NCBI GenBank assembly: GCA_051877895.1
Contig: JBJEJI010000071.1
Coordinates: 1-36,169, forward strand
Source: UBA3775 sp051877895
Lineage (GTDB): Bacteria; Bacillota; Clostridia; Lachnospirales; Lachnospiraceae
DNA: 36,169 nucleotides
Direction of reading: 5' to 3'
The position numbers and the translations under genes are program-made. A model generated the notes under the pieces. The model was not told where the DNA came from, did no database searches, and saw nothing but the letters and a program-made list of their open reading frames with translations. Position 1 is the first letter of the stretch, and every line of letters starts with the position of its first letter. This document shows, piece by piece, positions 8,547 to 17,500 of this stretch.

Positions 8547-9464
8547 TTATTTCTCCTTCAGGTAATTCTCCCATGCAAATTCATCATCGCATAGTGGGAC
8601 AAAATAGAATACTTCTGTTCCTATTTCAATTGTATCCTTTGCTTTAATCAATTGTGGTGACATTACTATTTCATTATTTAAATATACTAATCCACTACTG
8701 TCACCAGCCTGAATATAAAAAGCATGCTTTTTAGGTTCATATGTAATCAATGCGTGCTTTTCACGCGATACCTTATTGTCTCTTTCAAGACAAATATGGT
8801 TATCTAAATTTCTTCCGATTGAATTTTTTCCGGCAACTAATTTAAAAGACTCTCCAAAATATTTTCCTTTTATTGCAACAATCCATCCTACCACAGGATC
8901 CATCTGTTTATCTTCGTTTGAACCATCACTGAAATATCCAAAAGTCTTCCCATCTGTATTCCCGGCTCTATTATTATCTTCCACTAAAGCGGAGACATTA
9001 TTAGCATTTTTTCTCTTGTTCGAGTATTCTATCTCCGATTTTACTTTCGGTAATATATCCGGCAATTCCTGTTTTATATCTATTTGTTCTTTATCCTTAT
9101 CTGATTGTTTCTTTTTATAATCATCTCCAAAAATAATGTCCCCAGGCTTTAAATCATAATCATTAACAGGAGCAAAATCAGTAAAACCATCTGATTGTAC
9201 ATCATCTTTCAAGGATATAATCTTGCCCATTGTTTCATCATTATTGAAATTACCACCTTTTACTTCCTGAACTTCAATATTTTTCCTTTTTGACCATAAA
9301 GTCCGCTTTAAATCTTTTTTATTCGGTATAATAGTTTCCGGTTCAACCATAGAAGCTCTGGCTTCAGCTCCACAATGTGGACAACGGTCATATTTTTCAG
9401 AATCATAAAAATGATTATTCAGACATTGAACCTTTTTTCTCTCTTTGCCTGTATTGTTACTCAT
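8547..9464 (-). CDS. Zinc-knuckle FHA-domain adaptor protein
   Basis: A 305-residue cytoplasmic protein. The N-terminus has a variant of the kinases' zinc ribbon (C14, then a His, then CPHC). The middle (about 45-185) is polar and probably disordered. The C-terminal part (about 190-295) is an FHA domain with the phosphothreonine-binding signature: IGRNLDNHI, then SREKHALI, then LVYLNNEI. FHA domains bind phosphothreonine peptides, so it is a probable substrate or scaffold for the kinases encoded directly downstream. It may link them to the FHA-bearing EssC. The GGAGG site before the ATG is clear. Confidence 0.9.
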   Translation of the reverse strand: MSNNTGKERKKVQCLNNHFYDSEKYDRCPHCGAEARASMVEPETIIPNKKDLKRTLWSKRKNIEVQEVKGGNFNNDETMGKIISLKDDVQSDGFTDFAPVNDYDLKPGDIIFGDDYKKKQSDKDKEQIDIKQELPDILPKVKSEIEYSNKRKNANNVSALVEDNNRAGNTDGKTFGYFSDGSNEDKQMDPVVGWIVAIKGKYFGESFKLVAGKNSIGRNLDNHICLERDNKVSREKHALITYEPKKHAFYIQAGDSSGLVYLNNEIVMSPQLIKAKDTIEIGTEVFYFVPLCDDEFAWENYLKEK

Positions 9465-9527
9465 TAATTTATCCTCCGCTTCATATAATTATCACTGACT
9501 GACTATCAATAATTAAAGCTCAAAAAA

Positions 9528-10325
9528 CTACTTTATCTGGATGATTATCGCAGTCGTGTTGTCGCGCTTTATTCCACTTGATTTGGCAGCCTTCCTTTGC
9601 TTCCACTCCAATGCATTTAATGCGTCATTTATGTTTGCAAAATTATCAAGTATCGTTTTAATCTGTTCGTCTGATAACAATTTATATAAGCCATCAGAAA
9701 CTATTAGTAACCTATCATTCTTTTTTAAGGCAAAAGGGGTCTCGTTATAATCAATTTTAGGTAACCTTCCTGCTCCGATAAAACTGATTAATGCCTCCCC
9801 GTTATCAATCTCAGAATTATATTCATCATCATCAATCTGGCCTGACAACAATTTCTCATCAAGTATTAATTTATAGTTGTGATCTTTTGTTGCTCTTATC
9901 AATTCCCCCTGTCTGTAAATATACAGTCTGCTGTCACCTACTGACACCCAATTGAGTCGTTCTTTTCCAACGACCACCGCAACCAGTGTGGAACCGGTTT
10001 TCATCCGACTTCCATCCATATGCTTAAAAGAGGATACCTCTGTATCTATTTTTTGAACTATGTCTTTAAGAAATTCCGTCAGGTTCTCACATGGATATGT
10101 GTTCAGATATGTATCAAGAATCCGGTCAACTGATTTACTGCTTGCCAGTCTCCCACATTCATGTCCACCCATACCATCACATATTACTGCCATTCCTTCG
10201 TCATATTTAATTTCATAACCAAAGCTGTCCTGCTGTTGATCACGATCTCCAATAACCGATAAAGCAGAAATATTAAAGATAGCATTTTCGTCACTTTCCT
10301 GATGATTTTCTTTATAGCTGCGCAT
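9528..10325 (-). CDS. PP2C-family protein Ser/Thr phosphatase (second copy)
   Basis: A 265-residue metal-dependent phosphatase predicted to reverse phosphorylation by the operon's kinases. The family motifs are intact: SVIGDRDQQQDS, CDGMGGHECG, WVSVGDSRLYIY, VSDGLYKLL and RDNTTAI, carrying the metal-binding aspartates. An upstream in-frame ATG would overlap the previous gene by 56 bases. The ATG at 10325 is preferred because GGAAAGGG precedes it and it lies four bases after the preceding stop. It is only modestly similar to the neighbouring PP2C, so the pair is not a recent tandem duplication. Confidence 0.92.
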   Translation of the reverse strand: MRSYKENHQESDENAIFNISALSVIGDRDQQQDSFGYEIKYDEGMAVICDGMGGHECGRLASSKSVDRILDTYLNTYPCENLTEFLKDIVQKIDTEVSSFKHMDGSRMKTGSTLVAVVVGKERLNWVSVGDSRLYIYRQGELIRATKDHNYKLILDEKLLSGQIDDDEYNSEIDNGEALISFIGAGRLPKIDYNETPFALKKNDRLLIVSDGLYKLLSDEQIKTILDNFANINDALNALEWKQRKAAKSSGIKRDNTTAIIIQIK

Positions 10326-10329
10326 TATG

Positions 10330-11055
10330 TTACCCTTTCCAAACAGCAATGGCAGAAAAATTATCCATTTCTCTGCACTTACCATTCTGTTTTACTACTT
10401 CAACCATATCAAACAACCACTCTTCTACGTTTTTAGCTTTTTTCAGTAAACGGCACATCTCTTTTTCTTCTATCAGTTCCCAAAAACCATCAGTACACAG
10501 TAAAAATGCCTGACACTTTTTCAGCGGAAGCGGTTCCTTCAACTCATACATTGGCTGCTCCCAAGGTGTGCCCATTACACGGAGAACCAAATTTCTGTCA
10601 GGATGATTTCTGATTTCTTTCTCTTTGATTTCCCCTGACCATACCAGCATCTGAGGAATGCTGTGATCATAAGTTCTAAGCTTTACTTTGTTTTTGTTGA
10701 AAACATATAGTCTTGAGTCTCCTACATGCCCGATATATGCAGTTTCATCATCAGCAACAAGTGAGACTACTGTGGTTTTCATTTTCTGGGGAACCTGCCG
10801 TACGCTTTGCTCTGCCATTAAAATATTTTGGGCAGTAATAATTGCCTGTCCAAGAAAATTTTCCATTTCATCAGTTTTATTAAATTGTTCTCCAATAGTT
10901 TTTTTAACCAGTTCAGATGCCACTTCGCCCATGCCATGACCGCCAAGGCCATCACAAACAACGAAGCAATGCCTGCCATCTTTTTCAAATGCCCCCACAG
11001 CATCTTCATTCACTTTTCTTCCACCAATATTGGTGAAAACTGCATATTTAAGCAT
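10330..11055 (-). CDS. PP2C-family protein Ser/Thr phosphatase (first copy)
   Basis: A compact 241-residue phosphatase of stand-alone bacterial PP2C length. Motifs in order: NEDAVGAF, CDGLGGHGMG, GHVGDSRLYVF, CTDGFWELI and DNFSAIAVW. The metal-site aspartates are all present, so it should be active. It sits between the secreted-hydrolase gene and the second phosphatase gene. Two phosphatases and two kinases in one operon suggest separate substrates or separate control of the two receptors. Confidence 0.92.
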   Translation of the reverse strand: MLKYAVFTNIGGRKVNEDAVGAFEKDGRHCFVVCDGLGGHGMGEVASELVKKTIGEQFNKTDEMENFLGQAIITAQNILMAEQSVRQVPQKMKTTVVSLVADDETAYIGHVGDSRLYVFNKNKVKLRTYDHSIPQMLVWSGEIKEKEIRNHPDRNLVLRVMGTPWEQPMYELKEPLPLKKCQAFLLCTDGFWELIEEKEMCRLLKKAKNVEEWLFDMVEVVKQNGKCREMDNFSAIAVWKG

Positions 11056-11123
11056 ACTTTTTTCCTACTCTTTATGTAACGGCAGAATAGCCATTACAAT
11101 ATTATGTTTATATCAATGACTTA

Positions 11124-12053
11124 TTATTTAAAAACTGCATCATAATTATTAGCATGATTCACGGATAACCCGCCACCGCCATAATCTGCACCTTTATATC
11201 CGACTATATTATACAAATCATCTATAGAATAATAATGTTGTCTTCCATATTTTCCACTTAACCCATCATTTGAATTTGCAAAATAACCAGTATTATTTCC
11301 TTCCAATGTATAAATCCCTGTGATGTTACCATTGGTATCATACTTAAATTCTTTAAATATCATTGTATGTGGCGAACCTCCATCGTAATATTTCCACACA
11401 ACCTGTATTACATCTCCTGACTGGGCTTTCGAAAGCACATTAAGAAGATTCGACTTTGTATAGTCTGCACCCAAAGCAGAAATAGATGCTGTTTCTTTTG
11501 TTGCATTATTAAAACTCAATTTCCAATTTGGGCTTCCTTGTGCCCCAAATACAGTTCCGTACATTTGGTAAAAAACCCATTTAGCATATGAATAACAATC
11601 ATAATCATAGCCTTTACTTGTTCCAGGATATGTATGATATTTTCCATCTGTCAATTGACTGATTGTAGCTACTGCAGAAGGTTTTATAATTTGGTTTGAA
11701 TCAGGTGCTTTTATTGCATCTTCAGACAGATAACCTGCATAATTATTTTTCAGATAATGATCAATATTCCCTACCTCTTTTTGAACATTTTTATCAGTCT
11801 GCTCAAAAGCATTGGCAACATCATTGGCAGTATTATAGGCTGCATTCATTGCAGTCATGATACCCATCAATTTTTCATATACGCTGTTGAACTTTGGCAA
11901 CATATTGTATTCAAGTTTTGCATCAAGGCCATCCTTTACCAAACTGATTGAATCCAGCACTTTAAGCCCCATTTCGCATAAGTTTTCTCTGACTGCTGAA
12001 ATCTCCTGAGCCTGATTTCTTAATTCCTGTGTTGATATCGATACTTTAGCCAT
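11124..12053 (-). CDS. Probable type VII substrate: helical-hairpin protein with C-terminal CHAP-like peptidoglycan hydrolase domain
   Basis: A 309-residue protein without a Sec signal peptide. Residues 1-110 are helical and amphipathic, resembling the WXG100/LXG-type targeting hairpin of ESX substrates. Residues about 140-290 resemble a CHAP or NlpC/P60 cysteine hydrolase: YDYDCYSYAKWVFYQMYG gives the catalytic Cys, SPHTMIF the His, and the glycine-rich C-terminal strands fit the fold. It would cut peptidoglycan cross-links or glycan-peptide bonds once exported. That could open a path through the wall for the machine, or act on rival cells. The RBS GGAG precedes the ATG. No immunity gene is obvious next to it, which favours a role on the cell's own wall. 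Confidence 0.75.
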   Translation of the reverse strand: MAKVSISTQELRNQAQEISAVRENLCEMGLKVLDSISLVKDGLDAKLEYNMLPKFNSVYEKLMGIMTAMNAAYNTANDVANAFEQTDKNVQKEVGNIDHYLKNNYAGYLSEDAIKAPDSNQIIKPSAVATISQLTDGKYHTYPGTSKGYDYDCYSYAKWVFYQMYGTVFGAQGSPNWKLSFNNATKETASISALGADYTKSNLLNVLSKAQSGDVIQVVWKYYDGGSPHTMIFKEFKYDTNGNITGIYTLEGNNTGYFANSNDGLSGKYGRQHYYSIDDLYNIVGYKGADYGGGGLSVNHANNYDAVFK

Positions 12054-12061
12054 AATTTCTC

Positions 12062-12532
12062 CTAACGGGATTCACCCAGATTTATGTCATTAAAATTACA
12101 TACTGAAATAGGATCATTTAAAGAATTTGCTGAGTATTTTTCAAGTAATGATCCATCAATGCTTTTCACCACTTCCGTTATTTCTGTATCAGCTGAAGTC
12201 AGGGTGATGTTTTCAGAGCCAATTGCAAGACTTCCTGCAAAAACACCTTCCATCCCAAGCATTATTGTCTTTAATTGATTTTCAATGTCGCATAATTTAC
12301 TTTTTACATTTACCATGGAATTTATGAAGCCATCCACTTCTTCCATGAGTTGCTTTTGAGCTTTCTGACACGCTTCAATTTTTTCTATAATGTCCTGTCT
12401 TTCAGGGCATCCCCAATTGTCGTGTTTAATAACCTTATCAGAATATTCCACACTGGTCTCTATGCTGGAATACGCCTGACGGCTTAATGCCAGAAACTCT
12501 TCAAATGATTCAATATCATAATTAACTATCAT
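12062..12532 (-). CDS. Helical protein of the type VII locus, WXG-like
   Basis: A 156-residue protein with two long helices in its first 100 residues and a NWGCPER turn between them. Trp-Gly stand next to each other rather than in the standard Trp-x-Gly order. The last 50 residues are less regular. It lies nine bases before the CHAP-like gene and could be that protein's secretion partner or chaperone, since LXG-type substrates usually travel with small helical partners. No firm family match. Confidence 0.7.
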   Translation of the reverse strand: MIVNYDIESFEEFLALSRQAYSSIETSVEYSDKVIKHDNWGCPERQDIIEKIEACQKAQKQLMEEVDGFINSMVNVKSKLCDIENQLKTIMLGMEGVFAGSLAIGSENITLTSADTEITEVVKSIDGSLLEKYSANSLNDPISVCNFNDINLGESR

Positions 12533-12593
12533 AATCTTCTACCTCTTCCACCATGTTTATTTAAAGTGTCCTCACTGGCATACTTAAGCCCTT

Positions 12594-12893
12594 TCAGATA
12601 ATCAATACCGCACTGATAAGCCTGTCAGCCTCATCATATAAGCTGGATATTTTTTCTGTACTGGATTGAATTGAATCCAACACCTCCTTAAGCTTCTTCA
12701 AGTTTTCTAATTCAGTTCTCAATCTTCCAAGAAATTCTATGCTGGCATTACCATCCCAGCTGTCTTCCATCATAGCAATAGTTGCTGCTATCTGATTTAT
12801 TACCCCATTCTCATCATCCAACAATTTTTTTGCCTCTTTTAAAGAAAACACGGCCTGTTTCAGGTCTTCTGTATTAACTCTTTTCTTTGCCAT
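12594..12893 (-). CDS. WXG100-family protein
   Basis: A 99-residue helix-turn-helix hairpin with the SWDGNAS turn (Trp-x-Gly) near the middle and YDEAD (Tyr-x3-Asp) near the C-terminus, the two hallmark elements of ESX substrates. This is the usual WXG100 length. It is probably secreted through EssC as a dimer, perhaps with the neighbouring 104-residue protein, as ESX pairs are often encoded side by side. Confidence 0.85.
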   Translation of the reverse strand: MAKKRVNTEDLKQAVFSLKEAKKLLDDENGVINQIAATIAMMEDSWDGNASIEFLGRLRTELENLKKLKEVLDSIQSSTEKISSLYDEADRLISAVLII

Positions 12894-12904
12894 AGAAGCC
12901 TCCT

Positions 12905-13219
12905 TTAGTTATTTTCATTAAGAATTTGCTCTTTCAGAGAAGTATCAATCTGCTGATATTTTGCAACTGTCTGCTGAATTAACCTGACAGATTCTTCAAC
13001 CTCCTGAATCAGTGCTGTGATTTTATTTTTAAATTCTACTGCATTTTCACTTAATGCTTTTCCAACATTTCCTTCAAATTCTTCTGCCTGTATATTGATT
13101 GTGTTCATAACCTCAAGTGCTTCTTTAAGCGACTCGTTAGATTTATTGAGGTTGTTAATGTCATTTTGAGCTTCCACCTCATCAATCAGTATCATTCCGC
13201 CTGCATCGCAAATAGCCAT
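12905..13219 (-). CDS. WXG100-like protein with Phe in place of Trp
   Basis: A 104-residue helical hairpin. At the turn it reads EEFEGNVGKAL, that is Phe-x-Gly where WXG100 proteins have Trp-x-Gly, and near the C-terminus YQQID fits Tyr-x3-Asp. This pattern suggests a divergent ESX partner. The ATG at 13219 has AAGGAGG upstream, and the gene begins two bases after the stop of the 211-residue protein gene. Confidence 0.75.
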   Translation of the reverse strand: MAICDAGGMILIDEVEAQNDINNLNKSNESLKEALEVMNTINIQAEEFEGNVGKALSENAVEFKNKITALIQEVEESVRLIQQTVAKYQQIDTSLKEQILNENN

Positions 13220-13221
13220 TA

Positions 13222-13857
13222 TTATGCCTCCTTAATCATTTCGTCAGTTATGAAATATCTCATATTTTCATTTATACAACTATACTCCCCATTACAAATC
13301 CGTTCATAAAGTCTTCCGTTTACTTTAAGCAACGTCCTGACATCTGAAAACTTTCCAATTGAACTTCTTTTGAATGAATATACTGCTAACACATCTTCTT
13401 TTGATATCTCGTATAAAGACTCTGAAGTCATATCACATGCCGCCGAAGGCATAACCCCTTTTATTAAGGCTTCAATAAAAGGTATGTCAACTGCCTGAAT
13501 CAGCAGGCTGTCTTCTTTCGGTGTAACCATGGTAATGGCCCCGTCCAAAGCATGAAATTTGTATACCTGAATTTTTCCCTCGTCTTTTGTCACATATATA
13601 TCTAAAGAGGCTTCAAACGTTCCAAAGAAAATAGGATTAAGCAGTGCTGCCACATCCTTATCCGGTGTGTCATCACCTGAATATTTATCGATAATTTCCT
13701 TGTCAATCAACGAATAGCGTATTTCTTTCATATATATTTCATAAGGTACTTCAATACTTTTAATAGCCGAAATATATGCATAATCAATATATTTTGCATG
13801 CATGACTTTTCCCATATAATATAATTCATCCGGTGTTAATACTATTACTTTTGCCAT
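13222..13857 (-). CDS. Unknown protein of the type VII locus
   Basis: About 211 residues, no signal peptide or membrane helix, mixed alpha/beta. It starts MAKVIVLTPDELYYMG. The ATG at 13857 is preferred, with GGAG at six bases, over one four codons earlier. I do not recognise the family. Its place between WXG100-like genes and its soluble character would suit a cytoplasmic chaperone, as EspG is in mycobacterial ESX systems, but no similarity to EspG is visible. Confidence 0.75.
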   Translation of the reverse strand: MAKVIVLTPDELYYMGKVMHAKYIDYAYISAIKSIEVPYEIYMKEIRYSLIDKEIIDKYSGDDTPDKDVAALLNPIFFGTFEASLDIYVTKDEGKIQVYKFHALDGAITMVTPKEDSLLIQAVDIPFIEALIKGVMPSAACDMTSESLYEISKEDVLAVYSFKRSSIGKFSDVRTLLKVNGRLYERICNGEYSCINENMRYFITDEMIKEA

Positions 13858-13882
13858 CTCATTCTCCATTTAATTCTTCTTT

Positions 13883-13917
13883 AACCAAGACAGGACCGTT
13901 TCTGCCCTGCCTTGGTT
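13883..13917 (-). terminator. Intercistronic hairpin after the WXG100 gene
   Basis: AACCAAG and CAGG pair with CCTG and CTTGGTT around one mismatch, giving an 11-pair stem and an 11-base loop. It starts 11 bases after the WXG100 stop codon. There is no run of T on the minus strand, so it is more likely a processing or partial-termination signal that protects the WXG100 message. Confidence 0.6.
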
Positions 13918-13927
13918 TACTCAGATA

Positions 13928-14227
13928 CTATTCACCGAAGCTGTTCATTTTAGCCTGCAATTCCTGATCTTTTGTACCAAGTTCATTTGCAGCAGTATCC
14001 ATTAATTTTGCATACTCTTCAATCATCTGAGAGAAATTTGTAAAGGTAGACTGCATGCTTTCATATTTTGCTACAAAAGCATCCTGAGCATCACCTTTCC
14101 AAATTTCATTGAGTCCAAGAATTAATGTACGCATTTTAGCCATTGCTTCATCATGCTCACTCTTGATTCCTCTCAATTCTGCCGCCTTGCCGGTCAAAAG
14201 ATCTGGTGTTACCTGAATTAATGCCAT
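13928..14227 (-). CDS. Canonical WXG100 (ESAT-6-like) secretion substrate
   Basis: A 99-residue hairpin protein with IWKGDAQDAF at the turn (Trp-x-Gly) and two long amphipathic helices ending in a polar tail. This is the standard YukE/EsxA position, directly after the YukD-like and EssC genes. AAGGAG precedes the start at good spacing. It is probably exported as a head-to-tail dimer and needed for activity of the apparatus. Confidence 0.93.
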   Translation of the reverse strand: MALIQVTPDLLTGKAAELRGIKSEHDEAMAKMRTLILGLNEIWKGDAQDAFVAKYESMQSTFTNFSQMIEEYAKLMDTAANELGTKDQELQAKMNSFGE

Positions 14228-14275
14228 AATAAAAATCTCCTTTCTATTTTTATACCTTTGCGGTATAAATTCATT

Positions 14276-14533
14276 TTAAACTCCATAAATGGTTACATAA
14301 TCACCATTTAATACACCTGCTGAAGAAAGTGTCTCTTCACTATCCAGCTTTTGTTTTGTACGATTACATACCAAAAGGGTTGGAGTAATCCCTAATTGGT
14401 GTCCAGGCGCATAGCTTTCAATCGAAGATATTATTTCTTTTTTTAACTGGAAAATGTTCATGTCACACGGAACTTCTAAATCATACTCAAAGCTTTTTGC
14501 CATATCTGTAAGAGTAATAATTATCTTCTCCAT
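14276..14533 (-). CDS. YukD/EsaB-like ubiquitin-fold protein
   Basis: An 85-residue protein with the beta-grasp layout: two N-terminal strands (KIIITLTDM, YDLEVPCDM), a helix (IFQLKKEIISSI) and C-terminal strands ending GDYVTIYGV. YukD/EsaB proteins are conserved cytoplasmic components of Firmicutes type VII systems and lack the diglycine tail of ubiquitin, as here. It is encoded between the EssC and WXG100 genes, as in other loci. Confidence 0.88.
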   Translation of the reverse strand: MEKIIITLTDMAKSFEYDLEVPCDMNIFQLKKEIISSIESYAPGHQLGITPTLLVCNRTKQKLDSEETLSSAGVLNGDYVTIYGV

Positions 14534-14561
14534 TCTGCCGGCCTCCTTATAATTGCTAATC

Positions 14562-17500
14562 TCATTCCATTAACTTAATTATTTCACATACTCCGTCATG
14601 GAACATATATGCACAGCCTTCCGATACCACTGTATCTCTTTCTTTTTGTTTCAAACTAATGGCAAAGAAGTTTACCTGTGCCGGAGAAACATTTAAGGCG
14701 AGATATCTCTTATTTTCCAAAAGGTATCTTGTAAATGTTTCATTGTGCATATACTGTGCTACATCCGCATAACGTTCAGCCACTAAAATAATGGCACCCA
14801 TTTTGTCTAAGTTTCTGCAGATTTCTTCCAAGGCATCACAATCTGTAGCTGAAAGCTTTGTCATCATTTCTTTCCAATCATCAATAACAACACAAACCAG
14901 TTCTTTTTCAGATGTAAAATCCCAAAGAGATACATCCTGTCCTGTGCTTTCTTTGTAGGCCTTCCACTCCTGATGCCTTGTCCTGATTATCTGCCTGAGT
15001 GAAGCAACAGCTTCGCCAAATCTGTCATTATCAAAGCATACATATGCTTCAGAGCTGTCTTTTAAAGCACTTAAGGACTTCTTTACTCCATCAAAAACAA
15101 ATAATCTGGTTGTTTCATATTTTTTCTTGATCAAACCAGCTATTTTTGCAAGTCTCAAACTCTTTCCACAGCCTATAGAACCTGTTAACAGTAAAGTGTT
15201 ACGAAGTCTAAAATCATAAATACATTCTGCGATGTGTTCAGTTTCTATTCCCAATGGCACCTTCATTCTGTTGGTGAAAGCACCTTCCATCATTTCAACC
15301 GTTACTGTTTCCGGCATGACCGGTATTTTTTTAGCTTTATAACCATTCCATTTTCCACTAATTTCAGAAATGGTATTTGTTGCATTTACAACACATTCCT
15401 TTTCATCATTACCTTCAGCAAATAATGCTCCCTGAAACAGCATAGGTGGATTTCCCTTTGCAAATCCACGACCGGTAATTTTGAACAATGACTGACCTTC
15501 AGTTCTGCCAACCAGATTTGTATATTCACTCTTGTCAGTAAGCTCAAATGCAATTGCTCCCTGAACATTTTGAACGATACGATATTTTGCAGTTGCGGAA
15601 CTGTTTGCAGTAAATATCAAATGCAATCCATAGCTGCTTCCTTCTCGTGCTACTTTTATCAAAACATCTTCCATGTCAGGATACAAATTGCATAGTGCAA
15701 CAAGATTATCCACAACTATAACTATTGCCGGCAAATCATCCGACACCAGTTCTCTGTATGATTGTAATGAGCTTACCTGCTTTTTATAAAACAGCTGCTT
15801 CCTTATTTCAAATTCTTCCAATATTAGATTGGAAAATTTCTTTATTTTTTCATCCTCGCAGTCGAGAACAACCCCTCCTACATGTGGCAGGGCTGAAAGC
15901 ATGTTCAAGCTCCATCCACCACAGTCTAATATATAAAAATTCACTTCATCAGGTCTGTGTGTCCGCGCTGCTGACATAACAATGGTTTTTAATATTGTTG
16001 TTTTTCCGGTTCTTGGAGCACCATATATTCCATAACAACTATTCTCCAATAAACTAATATACTGAATACCTTGTTTTTGTTTTGCCGGATAATCATATAT
16101 TCCTATTGGGAACTTCAGCCAGGAACCACTATTCTCCATATCGCCAAGAACTGTATCAAGAGTAAGTGCCTCGGGCAATTCAGGAAGCCATGGTCCATTC
16201 AGCTTTTCTATGCCATTATCCTGAGCCACCTTATTTATGTACTGAACCAGTACATCCAATTGTTCTGAATTTTCAGCTGTGCTTTTCTTAATAGTTTTTA
16301 CCGGATTAACACGTTTCCCATTAATTTCAACAATTCTGACCGGATTTCCAACAAGTTCTTCTTCCGAAATGTCACCCAGATATTCCGCACCACTCCAATA
16401 GGATTGAATCAAATTGAAATATTCATCTTCTCCAATTCTTACAAAAGATCGTCCAGCCTGAATTATTTTCGCAGCATCAGGTCTTTTTATCATTTCTCTG
16501 CTGTCTGTAACATCCTGAACTTTGAGACATAAACGAAATCTTGAATTTCCAAGAATTTGTTCATCAACTACTCCGGCAGGTTTTTGTGTTGCCAAAATCA
16601 AATGAACACCAAGTGAACGTCCGATACGTGAAACTGAAATCAATTCAGACATAAACTCCGGTTCTTCTTTTTTCAATTCTGCAAATTCATCTGCAACAAT
16701 TATCAAATGGGCTAAAGGCTCACTTACTTTACCCTGCTTATAAAGCTTCTGATATTTATAAATATCCTTAACGTCCTTCTCAGAAAATATAGCCTGTCGC
16801 TTTTTTAATTCACTGCTCAATGAAAGAAGATTACGTTTGATATCAGAACCAATATTTGTAATTTCTCCCACAACATGAGGTAACGCTCTAACCGAACCTG
16901 CCATGTTACCACCCTTATAATCGATTAGAACAAAATTAACATCATGCGGATGATAATTTACGGCCATTGACAAAATCCATGTTAATAAAATTTCACTTTT
17001 TCCGGAACCTGTTGTTCCTGCAACCAGACCATGAGGTCCGTGAACTTTTTCATGAACATCCAAACAAAAGTCTTCATCACCAACAAGTTTTCCTATGGGT
17101 GCCGCTAAAGTTTCATATGGTTTTGAAGCATTCCAGCGTTCAATGATATGCAGATTTTCTTTTTTTCTGACTCCATAGCCTTCCATAAAAGATATGGAAG
17201 AAGGTAAAGCTGACATTTCATAACCTTCATCCAGTTTGATTGCTGACATTCTTCTTGAAAAGGCATCAAACCAGCCTGCATCAATTTCCGGATCTAAAGT
17301 AAAATAAAACTTTTTGTTTGCTTCACCCCTCTCAAATGCACTTGGTCCGTTATTCATATCAACTATCAGCTGACAACCATTAGGCAACTGATATAAATCA
17401 TCATAAAGAAATACCGCAGACATTCCCAGTGCCGGATCATTTGAAGCAAGCTTTCCCATAATTGCACTGGTTTCTATTAAGTTTTTAGAGCCAATGAAAA

